Below, one piece after another: positions 25,658 to 35,630 of a DNA stretch of 64,000 nucleotides. Source of the stretch: Xanthobacter dioxanivorans (GTDB taxonomy: Bacteria; Pseudomonadota; Alphaproteobacteria; Rhizobiales; Xanthobacteraceae); contig NZ_CP063362.1 in NCBI RefSeq assembly GCF_016807805.1, positions 2,593,001-2,657,000 of the forward strand, in the 5' to 3' direction. A model generated the notes under the pieces. The model saw only the letters and a program-made list of their open reading frames with translations. It was not told where the DNA came from and did not search any database. The position numbers were made by a program, and so were the translations under genes. Position 1 is the stretch's first letter, and every line of letters starts with the position of its first letter.

Positions 25658-26535
25658 CAGAATTTCCCGAATAGGCCGCGCGGGCGGAAGATGACGACGG
25701 CCAGGAAAAGAATGTAGATGCCGATGGATTTCATCGCGGGTGGCGCAACCAGGGTCATCGCCGCTTCCGCCAGCCCGACGATGACGCCGGCCAGCAGGGC
25801 GCCGAAGATGCTGCCAAAGCCGCCGAGGACAACCGTGATGTAGGCGATCACGGCGAATGGCGCGCCCACATCTGGATAGATGTAGTAGAAGATCGCCAGC
25901 ACGGAGCCGGCGAGGCCGATGAGGGCCGCGCCGATTCCCCAGCCGATCATGAACTCGCGATCCTTGTCGATACCCACGAGGGCCACCGCGCCTGCATCCT
26001 CGCGCGTCGCCTCAAGGGCGCGGCCGAGATCCGTCCGCGTCATGAGGGCGAACAGGGCGCCGAAGGCCGCCAGCGAGATCAGCCCACCCGCCAGCTGAGG
26101 CAGCGGCACCACGATTCCGGCCAGCGCCACCGTCTTGCCGCCGAGCAGGCTCTCCGGCAGGGAGCGGTAGTTCGGTGTCAGGAAATATTGCGCCACGCCG
26201 CGCATGGTGATGGCCAGGCCGAAGGTGGCGAAGATCTGCACCATGCCGACATTGGTCTTGGCCCGCATGGCGTGGCGGATGACCCCCACATAGGTGAGGG
26301 CCCCGAGCACGAACAGCGCCCCCACCGCCAGCGGCGTCATCACCAGCGGGTCGATGCCGGAGAAGACCACAAGGCCGAACATCACATACATGGCGATCAT
26401 CAGGAATTCGCCATGGGCGAAGTTGACCACGTCCATCAGGCCGAAAATGAGCGAGAGCCCCACTGCGACGAGGCCGTAGATCAGCCCCATCAGCAGCCCG
26501 CTCAGCAGCACCTGGATCAGTGTATCGCTTGTCAT
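25657..26535 (-). CDS. livH: Branched-chain-type ABC transporter permease (LivH-like)
   Basis: A 292-residue permease with GLSLIFGLMDVVNFAHGEFL (LivH signature) and LGRALEATREDAGAVALVGI (ATPase-contact loop). ATG 26535 lies 11 bases after the binding-protein stop with GGGGG upstream; an alternative GTG start nine codons earlier overlaps that stop and is less likely. Confidence 0.9.
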   Translation of the reverse strand: MTSDTLIQVLLSGLLMGLIYGLVAVGLSLIFGLMDVVNFAHGEFLMIAMYVMFGLVVFSGIDPLVMTPLAVGALFVLGALTYVGVIRHAMRAKTNVGMVQIFATFGLAITMRGVAQYFLTPNYRSLPESLLGGKTVALAGIVVPLPQLAGGLISLAAFGALFALMTRTDLGRALEATREDAGAVALVGIDKDREFMIGWGIGAALIGLAGSVLAIFYYIYPDVGAPFAVIAYITVVLGGFGSIFGALLAGVIVGLAEAAMTLVAPPAMKSIGIYILFLAVVIFRPRGLFGKF

Positions 26536-26546
26536 GTGGGCCCCCG

Positions 26547-27788
26547 TCAGCGCATTGGCCACTTGACGGGGCGCACGGCGACGTCGGGCGGGAAGATGGT
26601 GGCGAAGCGGCCGTCGATATACTGGAGGAGGACCGGGTTGAGGCCGGTATTCTGGCCGTCCGGCCCGAACTTCACATACTTCCAGGGCATGATGGTGCGG
26701 TCGCCGGGAAGATCGGTGGCGGCGAGGGCGTCGCGAACCGCGGGGCCGGAGGTGGAGCGCGCGCGGTCGATGGCGTCGGCGAGGAGGATCACCGCCATGA
26801 ATTCCCGCGAGGTGTTCTCGTTCATGTCCTTGCCGGAGCGGGCGCGATACAGGTCGTTGATCTTGGCGATCATCGGCCGCCGCTGGGCCAGGTCGAGGGA
26901 GAATTCAGCGCGGGTGATCAGGCCGTCCACCTTGTCGCCCACCGCATCATAAAGCGCCTTGTCCACGAAGCCGGCCGCCTGGGCGATCATCGCCGGAGGC
27001 TGGAAGCCCAGATCGTTCATGGTCTTGATGAGCAGGATGGCGTCGGTGGTGTAGCTCGAAGGCAGTAGCACGTCCGGTTGCGCGGCCTTCAGCTGCTGCA
27101 CCTCGGAGGTGAGCGAGGGCGAGTTGGCCCGGTACTTGATGTCGGCCACGATCCGGTAGCCGCGGCTCTCCGCCAGCTGGCGCTGAATGTTGGAGGAATC
27201 GGTCCCGAAGATGGTGTCCTCGTGGAACAGGGCGATCTTCTCCACCGCCCGGCCGCCCTTACGCTCGGCATCGAGGAAATCGAACATCACCTTCGAGAAC
27301 TGCTCGTCGTCCGCCATGGCGCGGAAGAAGTAGCGCAGCTTGCGCCGCTGGAGCGTCGGCGAGGAGGAATCCGCGGCCAGGAAAGGCACCTGGTAGCGGT
27401 CGGCGGTGGTGCTCACGGTGGTGGCGACCGAGCTGTGGTAGGTGCCGAAGATGGCGGAGACCTTCTCCTGCGTAATCAGGCGCTCGGCTTCCGCCCGCCC
27501 CTTCTGCGGATCGCCCTGGTGATCGGCGAACACCACCCGCACCTTGGCGCCGCCAAGGCCCGCGAGGCCGGCGTTGCGGGCGGTGGGCAGGTCCAGGTCG
27601 TGCACCGTGTTGACCACGTCGAGCGCGGTCTCCACCGCCAGCTTCGCATCGAAGCCGACCTGCGCGCTGGCGCCGGTGAGCGGGTAGATCGTCCCAATGG
27701 TGACCTCCGGCACGGCTTGCGCCTGGGCGCGGCCGGCGGCGGCGAGCGAGAGGCCGGCGATGCCGGCAATGAGTTCCCTGCGGTTCAT
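26547..27788 (-). CDS. Branched-chain-type ABC transporter substrate-binding protein
   Basis: A 413-residue type I periplasmic binding protein. A twin-arginine-like or Sec signal MNRRELIAGIAGLSLAAAGRA cleaves near residue 24; then come VTIGTIYPLTGASAQVG and FGTYHSSVATTVSTTADRYQ, the ligand-contact loops. It sits directly upstream of livH and is the dedicated binding protein of this importer. It belongs to a different subgroup from the two orphan paralogues at 292 and 43886. Confidence 0.92.
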   Translation of the reverse strand: MNRRELIAGIAGLSLAAAGRAQAQAVPEVTIGTIYPLTGASAQVGFDAKLAVETALDVVNTVHDLDLPTARNAGLAGLGGAKVRVVFADHQGDPQKGRAEAERLITQEKVSAIFGTYHSSVATTVSTTADRYQVPFLAADSSSPTLQRRKLRYFFRAMADDEQFSKVMFDFLDAERKGGRAVEKIALFHEDTIFGTDSSNIQRQLAESRGYRIVADIKYRANSPSLTSEVQQLKAAQPDVLLPSSYTTDAILLIKTMNDLGFQPPAMIAQAAGFVDKALYDAVGDKVDGLITRAEFSLDLAQRRPMIAKINDLYRARSGKDMNENTSREFMAVILLADAIDRARSTSGPAVRDALAATDLPGDRTIMPWKYVKFGPDGQNTGLNPVLLQYIDGRFATIFPPDVAVRPVKWPMR

Positions 27789-27818
27789 GGAAGGTTTCCT
27801 TGTTGTTTGCTGAAAGCC

Positions 27819-28622
27819 TCAAGTCGCGCCGAGACGCGCGTTGAGAAGGTCGGTCACCAGCAGGCGCCCAGGCGCGTGGGTGATGGCGAGCGGCGGCGCG
27901 GCATGTTCGATCACCGTCTGCGGCGTGTATCCGCATGCCCAGAACACCGGAATCTCGCCGGGCCGCAGCGGCACCGGGTCGCCGAACGCGGGGGCCGAAA
28001 GGTCGGCGATGCCGATGGCCTCCGGCGCCCCCAGATGCACGGGCGCACCATGGACCGCGGCAAAGCACGAGGTGATCTCGATGGCCCGGATGGCATGCGC
28101 CGGCGTGAACGGGCGCATGGACACCACCATCTTCCCGGACAGGCGGCCGGCTGGGCGGCAGGCCAGGTTGGTGCGGTACATGGGCACGATGGAGCCGCAC
28201 TCCACATGGCGGATGCCCAGGCCGGCGGCGCCCAGCGCCTCCTCGAACGAGTAGGAGCAGCCGATGACGAAGGCCACGAAGTCCTTCCGCCAGTGGGCGA
28301 TGATGTCGGGCACCTCGGCCACCAGCTTTCCGTGATCGTAGATCCGGTAGGCGGGCAGATCGGTGCGGATGTCGAGGTCGAGGCCCAGCTCCTCGAAGGC
28401 GGGATCGCCGGGATCGCCGACGGCGATGAGCGGGCAGGGCTTGGGATTGCGCTGGCAGAAGCGCAGGAAGTCGTCGGCCCAGTCCCGCGGCAGGATCACG
28501 ATGTTGCCCTGCACATAGCCCGCGGCGATGCCGGAGGTGAGGCCGGCGAACGCCCCGCTGCGGCAGGCCAGGCGGATCGCGTGCGGCGAGGCCCCGGCGG
28601 GAACCAAGGAGGGCGCGCTCAT
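27819..28622 (-). CDS. DUF1445 family protein (putative hydro-lyase / D-glutamate cyclase-like)
   Basis: A 267-residue soluble protein with the DUF1445 hallmarks [36 protein letters not shown] and [13 protein letters not shown]. The family is annotated as putative hydro-lyases, and mammalian DGLUCY, which interconverts D-glutamate and 5-oxo-D-proline, contains this domain. ATG 28622 overlaps the amidotransferase stop (ATGA). Next to an oxoprolinase-type fusion, a role in forming or opening the 5-oxoproline ring is attractive, but it is inference. Confidence 0.85.
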   Translation of the reverse strand: MSAPSLVPAGASPHAIRLACRSGAFAGLTSGIAAGYVQGNIVILPRDWADDFLRFCQRNPKPCPLIAVGDPGDPAFEELGLDLDIRTDLPAYRIYDHGKLVAEVPDIIAHWRKDFVAFVIGCSYSFEEALGAAGLGIRHVECGSIVPMYRTNLACRPAGRLSGKMVVSMRPFTPAHAIRAIEITSCFAAVHGAPVHLGAPEAIGIADLSAPAFGDPVPLRPGEIPVFWACGYTPQTVIEHAAPPLAITHAPGRLLVTDLLNARLGAT

Positions 28623-29341
28623 CGGCGCCTCCCTGCGGCGGCGGCCGCCTGCGCCGCCACGATGGCGAGGAAATTCTCGAACATCGTCGCTGCCGGCCCG
28701 CAATCCACCGCAGCCGCGGCGGCCTGCCCGGTGTCGTAGCCGGCGGCGCGGAAGCGCTCCTCGTCCTGCGAGAACCACGCGCACAGCCCGGCCCGGTCGT
28801 ATTCGGGATGAGGCTGCACGCCCCAGGCCGGGCCGCCGCGCCAGCGCCAGATCTGGTTGCTGCAGGCCGCGCTCGCCGCCAGCACCTCCATGTCGGGATG
28901 GCCCGGCACCACCTCGTCGCCATGCCAGTGGAACACGTCCAGGCGATCCGGCAGATTCGCCAGCAGCGGGTCATCGGATGCCGCGGGCGCACGCACGATT
29001 TCGCCGAAGCCGCTCTCCCGCGCGCGGCGCCGCTGCACCACGTCCACCCCGAACAGCGCGGCGCCGAGCATCTGCGAGCCGAAGCACAGGCCGAGGACCG
29101 GCACGCCCGACTGCGCCAGGCGCCGCAGGGTGCCCCGCTCCTCGACGATCCAGGGGTCGAGATCATAGGCCGATGAATCGCTCGGGCCGACGAAGACGCC
29201 GCAATATTCGAGGGGTGCCGGCAGGGTGGACGACTGGGCGCGGATGCGCTCCACCGGCCAGCTGCGCTCCTCGAGCAGCTGCTCCAGCCGGTTCCTGGGC
29301 TGGGCGCGGTTCCAATTGTCGATGTAAAGGAACGGTTTCAT
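28619..29341 (-). CDS. Class I glutamine amidotransferase-like protein
   Basis: A 240-residue GATase1-fold protein. It has a nucleophile elbow GLCFGSQ and a second catalytic pair in [10 protein letters not shown] (His, Glu), so the Cys-His-Glu triad is complete. Stand-alone members include gamma-glutamyl hydrolases and GMP-synthase-like amidotransferases. It lies 11 bases after the oxoprolinase gene and overlaps the DUF1445 gene. Hydrolysis of a gamma-glutamyl amide to give glutamate would fit the operon; the substrate is unproven. Confidence 0.88.
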   Translation of the reverse strand: MKPFLYIDNWNRAQPRNRLEQLLEERSWPVERIRAQSSTLPAPLEYCGVFVGPSDSSAYDLDPWIVEERGTLRRLAQSGVPVLGLCFGSQMLGAALFGVDVVQRRRARESGFGEIVRAPAASDDPLLANLPDRLDVFHWHGDEVVPGHPDMEVLAASAACSNQIWRWRGGPAWGVQPHPEYDRAGLCAWFSQDEERFRAAGYDTGQAAAAAVDCGPAATMFENFLAIVAAQAAAAAGRRR

Positions 29342-29352
29342 GCGGCTTCCCC

Positions 29353-32300
29353 TCAGCTGCGATCGCCCGGCGCGCCGAAGCCGCCGCCGCCGGGGGTCTG
29401 GATCTCCACGCAGTCGCCCGCAGCCACCATGGCGCGGCTGCAGCTGCCCAGGGGCTCGATGGTGCCGTCGGCGCGCAGCAGGGCATTCAGGCCGGGCGCA
29501 CCCGGCGCGCCGCCCTTCACGCCATAGGGCGGGATGCGCCGGCGGTTGGTGACCACGGCAAGTTCCATCGGCCGCAGGAAGCGTAGCCGCCGCACGGTGC
29601 CATCCCCGCCGCGGAACCGCCCCGCCCCGCCCGATCCAGCGCGGATGCTGAAGTCTTCGAGCCGCACCGGAAAGCGCAGTTCAAGCACTTCCGGGTCGGT
29701 CATCAGCGAGTTGGTCATGTGGGTGTGGACGGCCGAGGTGCCGTCGAAGCCCTCCACCGCGCCGGCGCCGCCGCAGATCGTCTCGTAATACTGGTATTCC
29801 GCGTCGCCGAAGGTCACGTTGTTCATGGTGCCCTGGCACGCGGCGTGGATCTGGAGGGCGCCGAACAGGGCATCGGTGACCAGCACCGATGTTTCCGGAT
29901 TGCCTGCGGCCACCGCCGCCGGATAGCGCGGATTGAGCAGCGAGCCCTCCGGGATGATGATGGTGATGGGCCGCAGGCAGCCCGCATTCAAGGGAATGTC
30001 CCGCTGCACCAGGGTGCGGAACACGTAGAGCACCGCCGACCGAGTGATGCAGGGCGGGGCATTGAAATTGAGCGGCACCTCGGCGCTCGTTCCGGTGAAG
30101 TCGATGGTCGCGCTGCGCGATTCCCGCTCGATGGAGATGCGCACCGAGACCTGGAAGCCGAGGTCGTGCTCGTAGGTGAAGGTCCCGTCATCCAAGGTGG
30201 AGATGACCTGCCGCACCTCCTCTTCCGCCGCATCCTGGATATGCCCGGCATAGGCGAGCGGCACCGCCGACCCGAACTCGGCGCATAGGCCCCGCAGCTC
30301 CGCCGCGCCCCGCATGCAGGCCGCCACCTGCGCCCTGAGGTCCGCCAGGTTCTGCTCCGGGTTGCGCGCCGGATACCGGCCCGAGCCGAGCAGCGCGCGC
30401 ATCTTCTCCTCAAGGAACACCCCCGCCTCCACCAGCAGGGTGGGCTCGATGAGCACGCCCTCATCGAGGATCGAGGTGCTGTCGGGGGCATGGACCCAGG
30501 GGTCGATCCGCCCACGTCGGCATGGTGGCCGCGCGATGCGGTGAAGAACATCAGCTCCCGGCCCTGCGCGTCGAACACCGGGGCGATGACGGTGATGTCC
30601 GGCAGGTGGGCGCCGCCGCGATAGGGTGAGTTGAGAACGAACACATCGCCCGGCTTGAAGCTCTCCCCGAAGGCATGCAGCGCCACCTCCACGCTCTCGG
30701 ACATGGCGCCCAGATGGATGGGAATGTGGGGCGCATTGGATACGAGGTTTGCCGCGCGGTCGAAGATGGCGCAGGAAAAGTCGAGCCGCTCCTTGATGTT
30801 GACCGAGTGCGCGGTGTTGATGAGCGCCTGGCCCATCTGGTCGGCGATGGCCATGAAGCGGTTGTTGAAGACTTCGAGATAGACCGGATCGGCCACATCC
30901 GGCGTCAGGAGCGGATTCTCCTTTTGGCCGGCGCGGGTCAGCAGGATGGCGCCATCCGCCATCACCTGCGCGCCCCATCCGGGGTCCACCACCGTGGTCG
31001 CGTTCCGGTCGATGATCATCGCCGGGCCGGGCAGGCGCTGGCCTGCAGCCAGGCTCTCGCCGTGAAAGACGGGAAGCGGATGGAAGGCGCCATCCACATA
31101 GAGCCGGCTGGCGGCGATGGGCGCGGCGGGCTCCCCCTCCGCCTGCGGGCGCAGCGCGACATCCTCCACCCGGGAGTGGCCGATCGCCTCCACGGACAGG
31201 GCCTCGACGATGACGGCCTTGCCCGGCAGCGTGAAGCCGTAGCGCGCCGCATAGGCAGCGACGAAGGCGGCGGCCGCCTCTTCCATTCGGGCGAACGCGA
31301 CCTGCAGGCCCACATTCGAGCCCTCGTAGCGCAGCGTCGCCCGCCGCTCGAAGGTGATGTCGCCGGCGTGGATGCCCTGGGCGGCGAGCCTCGCGGCGGC
31401 CTGTCGAAGCAGAGCCTCGCTCCTGGCCTCGAACTGCGGGCAGGAGGCCGGGTCAAGTCGGGCCTCGACACTCTCCTCCTCGATCACCCGCAGGTTGGCG
31501 ACCCCCATGCCATAAGCGGACAGGACCCCGGCCAGGGGATGCACCAGCACGCGGGACATGCCGAGCGCGTCGGCCACGTCGCAGGCATGCTGCCCGCCGG
31601 CGCCGCCGAAGCTGCACAGCACATATCTGGCGAGGTCGTATCCCTTTTCGATGGAGATCTTCTTGATGGCGTTCGCCATGTTCTCCACGGCGATCCGCCG
31701 GAAGCCCTCCGCGCAATCGTGGATGGACTTTCCGCGGCCGGTCCGCAGCGCCAGTTCCGCTGCGAGGGCCTCGAAGCCGGCCCGGGTGGCGTCCGCATCC
31801 AGCCCCTGGTCCCGGCCGGGCCCGAAGATGCGGGGGAAATGCTCCGGGGCCAGCCGGCCGAGCAGGAGATTGCAATCGGTCACCGTGAGCGGCCCGCCGT
31901 TGCGATAGCAGGCCGGCCCCGGATTGGCGCCCGCCGACCCCGGGCCGATGCGGAAGCGCTGCCCGTCCAGGGACAAAAGCGAACCGCCACCGGCGGCGAC
32001 GGTGTGGATGGCCAGCGTGGGCACGCGGATGCGCACGCCGGCAATCTCGCTTTCCGTCGTGCGCTCAAGCTCGCCGGCATAATGGGTGACATCCGTGGAC
32101 GTGCCGCCCATGTCGAAGCCGATGATGCGATCGAAGCCCGACGCACGCGCCGCCTCCACCGCGCCGACGATCCCGCCCGCCGGCCCCGACAGCACGCAAT
32201 CCTTGCCGCGGAAGGCGTCCGCGGCGATTAGCCCGCCGTTCGACTGCATGAAGAGCAGCGGCGTGCCGGACAATTGGTCCTTGAGCTGGGCGATGTAGCG

Positions 32301-32969
32301 GCGCAGGACCGGCGTCAGGTTCGCATCGACCACCGCCGTATCGGCGCGGCTGATGTATTTGATCAGGCGGCTGCACTCGTGGGACATGGCCACGAACGCG
32401 AAGCCGGCCTCCCGCGCGATCTGCGCCGCCGCGATCTCGTGGGAGGGATTGCGATAGCTGTGCATGAAGGCGATGGCCAGCGAGGCATAGCCCTGCGCGC
32501 GCAGCTGATCGGTGTCGAGCCCGGTGACCACCGAGCCGTCCGCCGCCATCCGCTCGTCGATCTCCACGGCGGTTGCATGCAGGCTTTCCGGCAGGACGAT
32601 GTGCAGGTCGAAAAGGCGCGGGCGGTTCTGGTAGCCGATGCGCAGCGCATCGCGAAAACCGCGGGTGACCAGCAGCGCCACCGGCTCGCCCCTGCGCTCC
32701 AGCAGGGCGTTGGTGCCCACCGTCGTGCCCATTCGGATGACTTCGATCGCCCCGGGCGGGGTGCCGTCGCCGCCCGGGCCCTCCAGAATACTGCGGATGC
32801 CGATCACCGCCGCATCGTCTTCGACGCCCGGCTGAGCGGAGAGGACCTTGGCGGTTTGAATAGTCCCGTCCGGTGCCCATGCAACCACATCGGTAAATGT
32901 GCCGCCGCGGTCGATGCCAAAAATATAGGCAGGATGATGACTATTGTTTGCCTCGCCCGCTGCTGTCAC
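29353..32969 (-). CDS. Fused hydantoinase/5-oxoprolinase (HyuA-HyuB), one-base frameshift in the B half
   Basis: About 1205 codons encode HyuA (residues about 1-680, starting FGIDRGGTFTDVVA, the ATP-binding ASKHA motif) joined to HyuB (from DPVYLEVFNNRFMAIADQMG to the Gly-rich tail GGGGFGAPGD). This is the arrangement of eukaryotic-type 5-oxoprolinase, which uses ATP to open 5-oxoproline to glutamate; hydantoinases are the alternative. The frame breaks at a G run, 30484-30488 (C run on the coding strand), after STPGSMPP. One added base gives PPDSTSILDEGVLIEPTLL. I start at GTG 32969 behind CGAGG. Likely functional if the indel is an error. Confidence 0.85.
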
Positions 32970-33079
32970 GTGAACCTCGAAGGTAAAGGAAGCAATTCCG
33001 ATTGTGTCGTTCGGCCCCGCTGGAGCGGTTGCCAAAGCATCGGGAAATAGTGCTTAATTCCCTCGGGGGTGATGAGGCG

Positions 33080-33089
33080 GCATATATGC
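33080..33089. promoter_or_regulatory. Palindrome upstream of the XRE regulator
   Basis: GCATATATGC is a perfect 10-base palindrome, 16 bases before the XRE start codon, in the divergent gap to the oxoprolinase operon. It is a candidate operator for the XRE protein. Confidence 0.35.
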
Positions 33090-33105
33090 GTATGAGGCGA
33101 TCGAC

Positions 33106-33714
33106 ATGAGCCAGTGTTGGCGCGATCAGATCCGGCGTTACCGACGTGTCCACGGATTGACGCAGGCTGGGCTCGGGGAGCGGCTGAACGTGGAGCAGGC
33201 CACGGTTTCACGCTGGGAGCGCGGCACCCATGTGCCGGAACTGGGCATGCAGCGCCGGCTGCGCGACCTGATGCGGGACCCCTCCAGCCGATCGGACCTC
33301 GCTTTCTTCCACCGCATTCAATGCGCGCTCTCCGCCGTGAAGGTGGCGAACCGGTCCGCGGTCAATATGGCGGCGTCCTCGCAGGCCGCGCAGCTGCATG
33401 GCGTCCAACTGGCCGATCTGGCGCAATGTGATTATCGCCGGTATTTTACCGACCTGCTTGAGACCCAGTGGGGCATCGCCTGCCAGAACGGGTTCTTTGC
33501 TGGGGAGGTCGCGAGCATCAAGGTCGCAAGCTACTGGAGACCGGCATGCGGCACGCAAATCAGGCATTGCATATCATACTGGACGCCGACAAGGCTGAAT
33601 GATGGAGAGTATGTTCTTGTCAGCGAATTCCGCGAGATAGAAAAAGATTATTTTGAAACACTATCTCCGGAAGGGCGGGTCGTAATGGTATTCATGGACG
33701 AAATTGTTTTTTAG
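33106..33714 (+). CDS. XRE family transcriptional regulator with uncharacterised C-terminal sensor region
   Basis: A 202-residue protein. Residues about 8-60 are a Cro/CI helix-turn-helix (YRRVHGLTQAGLGERLNVEQ, ATVSRWERGTHVP). The C-terminal 130 residues contain CDYRRYFTDLLETQWGIACQ and match no family I can name; they may be a PAS-like ligand sensor. The 3' third is notably AT-richer than its neighbours. It is divergent from the oxoprolinase/ABC operon and is its likely regulator. Confidence 0.8.
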   Translation: MSQCWRDQIRRYRRVHGLTQAGLGERLNVEQATVSRWERGTHVPELGMQRRLRDLMRDPSSRSDLAFFHRIQCALSAVKVANRSAVNMAASSQAAQLHGVQLADLAQCDYRRYFTDLLETQWGIACQNGFFAGEVASIKVASYWRPACGTQIRHCISYWTPTRLNDGEYVLVSEFREIEKDYFETLSPEGRVVMVFMDEIVF

Positions 33715-33842
33715 AAAATCGAAATTATCGCGATAACGGGAGGGGAGTGAAGAGTATTCGACCATGGTCGACCCTTCATCGCATCCCTGACGAGAACCGG
33801 GCATAGATCTGTTCCTCCTTCTCTCACATGGGTCTGACCTCA

Positions 33843-33986
33843 TGAGGTGGATGGCGCCGGTGAACACGCAGGCACTGGGCTTCCACCTCGTGCCGCTCGC
33901 TGACCGTATCCTTCAGGAAATCCGCGCTGGAGAGCGGGCCTTCGCCGACAAAACCCCGCAGCCGACGCTCAGTCCATCGCGCCCGC
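33843..33986 (+). mobile_element. IS66-type transposase scrap
   Basis: The plus frame reads LGFHLVPLADRILQEIRAGE followed by FADKTPQPTLSP. This resembles the first catalytic Asp region of IS66 TnpC (typically VDDTPVPVLAPG). Only about 45 residues survive before a stop at 33986. Assignment is from motif memory and is tentative. Confidence 0.4.
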
Positions 33987-34085
33987 CAGCAGGACAACCG
34001 CTTTGACGTTGCCCCTCGGGGTTCGGTGTTCAGTCTCGGAGTGTGGTGGAATCAGTCCATCTGGCCCCACATTCAGGGATGACTT

Positions 34086-34130
34086 ATGGGCCAGATACTT
34101 CATGGCGGCGCCACGACCACGCACGCCATC
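34086..34130 (+). mobile_element. IS481-like transposase N-terminal scrap
   Basis: MGQILHGGATTTHAI matches the opening of a group of IS481-type transposases (as I recall, MGQVLHG-A-TTHAV). Homology ends after about 15 residues, and a stop follows 13 codons later. Tentative. Confidence 0.35.
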
Positions 34131-34322
34131 CCTCGAGGACCCGCCACTGAAATCACGTGGCTTGCCGCGTAGCTTCTTCGTCTTGACGCTGCAGCGTGCC
34201 TTCGGTCATGCCGCCGCCGCGCTCTCAGGGTGTACTTTCGGGGCAAAGAGCTAGTGGATTGACCGAGACAGAAGAGTCCGTTGGTGGATTCCGTTTGGCC
34301 CCGGTTTGTGCTTGTCTGGCGC

Positions 34323-35020
34323 ATGCGCAACGGGATCACGGTCACTCTCGACGAGGCGGACCGGGAACGGCTCCTCGCCCTGGTTGCCGATCGCAACACG
34401 CCGCAGAAACACGTCTGGCGCGCTCGGATCGTGCTCATGAGTGCCGACGGCGTCGGCACCCACGCCATCATGGCCGAGTTCGGCACGGCGAAGACCGCCG
34501 TCTGGCGCTGGCAGGCCCGCTTCATGGCGGAAGGCGTCGAAGGGCTGTTGCGCGACAGGACGCGGCGCCCGGGCAAGGTTCCCGTGGCGGAAGACAGGGC
34601 CTCGGCCGTGATCGCTATGACACTGAAGCCGCCGCCCCATGAGGCCACTCACTGGACCACGCGGGCCATGGCCAAGGTCGCGGGACTGCCGGTCTCCACG
34701 GTGCAAAAGATCTGGAAGGCCCATGGCCTGGCCCCGCATCGCTGGCGGCAGTTCAAGCTCTCCAACGATCCCGCCTTTGCCGAGAAATTGCACGACGTCG
34801 TCGGGCTCCACGTCAGCCCGCCGGCCCATGCCCTGGTGCTGAGCATCGACGAGAAATCGCAGATCCAGGCGCTCGACCGCACCCAGCCCGGACTGCCGCT
34901 GAAGAAGGGCCGCGGCGCCACCCTGACCCACGACTACAAGCGCCACGGAACCACCACGCTGTTCGCCGCGCTCGATGTCCTGAGCGGCGCGGTGTTCGGG
35001 CGCAACATGCAGCGCCATCG
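34323..35020 (+). mobile_element. IS630-family transposase, 3'-truncated
   Basis: From MRNGITVTLDEADRERLLAL the frame gives a normal IS630 transposase N-terminus: helix-turn-helix (HAIMAEFGTAKTAVWRWQAR), the first catalytic Asp in LVLSIDEKSQIQALDRTQPG, and LFAALDVLSGAVFGRNMQRH. Family homology stops at about 35020, so the second Asp and final Glu of the DDE triad are lost. Non-functional. Confidence 0.8.
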
Positions 35021-35200
35021 GAGCTATCATTGCCGCCAGGAACAGAGGGTTCCAAGCGTTGGAGTCAATCCACTGGGGCCCGATTGTGCCCCGAGCTGCG
35101 GGATGGTGTCGGCACGCCTCTACACGTCCGGCCGCTCGGCGCCATCACTGATATAGATAGTGCGAATGCTGGATATGTCCCGGCAGAGTAGGAGCAGATC

Positions 35201-35380
35201 ATGGCCGAGCGATTTGAACGGCACCGCCAACCCTGGACGCATGAGGAACTCGAAAAGCTCAAATTGCTCGCCAAGAAGGGCATGGCACTCAAGGCGATTT
35301 CGAAAGCAATGACGCGTAGCGAGGAATCCATCAAAGACCGCGCCAAAATCGATGGCATTGGGATCGCCAAGCTCCGTTAG
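35201..35380 (+). CDS. Small Myb/SANT-like helix-turn-helix protein, 59 residues
   Basis: ATG 35201 follows TAGGAGCAGATC, a good ribosome site, and the frame runs 59 codons to TAG 35378. The sequence starts MAERFERHRQPWTHEELEKL and continues LKAISKAMTRSEESIKDRA. This PWT-EE-KL-G-A-ISK-RSE-SI-RA pattern is that of small one-domain SANT/GcrA-like DNA-binding proteins frequent in alphaproteobacteria. It sits alone between transposase and integrase remnants and looks intact. The target is unknown. Confidence 0.65.
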   Translation: MAERFERHRQPWTHEELEKLKLLAKKGMALKAISKAMTRSEESIKDRAKIDGIGIAKLR

Positions 35381-35630
35381 GTCCTGCTCACGGCACAGCT
35401 CTGAGCGCCACGCCAGGACCGCTGCAACCTCGCCGTCGTCTAGGAACCGAACTCCAGCGACCTCAAGGGCGAGATGCAATCCTCATCCCCTCCCGAGGTG
35501 CAAGTCTGTTTCTCTGAACCTAGCTTTCCGACGATTGGCGGCCGCCAAACAAGCCACCGGCGGGCTCCGCCTTTAGTGACTGCGTTGTGGCAACTAGCAA
35601 CCACATCGGGCGCCAAGACGCCAGATGGCG

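Larger units (their letters stand above)
33715..34322. other. Region without intact genes, containing two transposase scraps
   Basis: About 600 bases between the XRE gene and the IS630 remnant. Two short homologies (33843-33986 and 34086-34130, listed separately) are all I can recognise. No promoter, RNA or repeat stands out in the rest. Confidence 0.5.

Noticed and set aside
29353..32969. HyuA and HyuB as two separate genes, or programmed frameshifting
   Set aside because: The A-to-B transition is continuous in one frame, and the break lies well inside the B domain at a G run. No slippery heptamer with downstream structure is evident, so a fused protein with a one-base indel fits better.
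34323..35020. An intact IS630 element
   Set aside because: The transposase loses its last third, including two of three catalytic residues, and I could not find matching terminal repeats.
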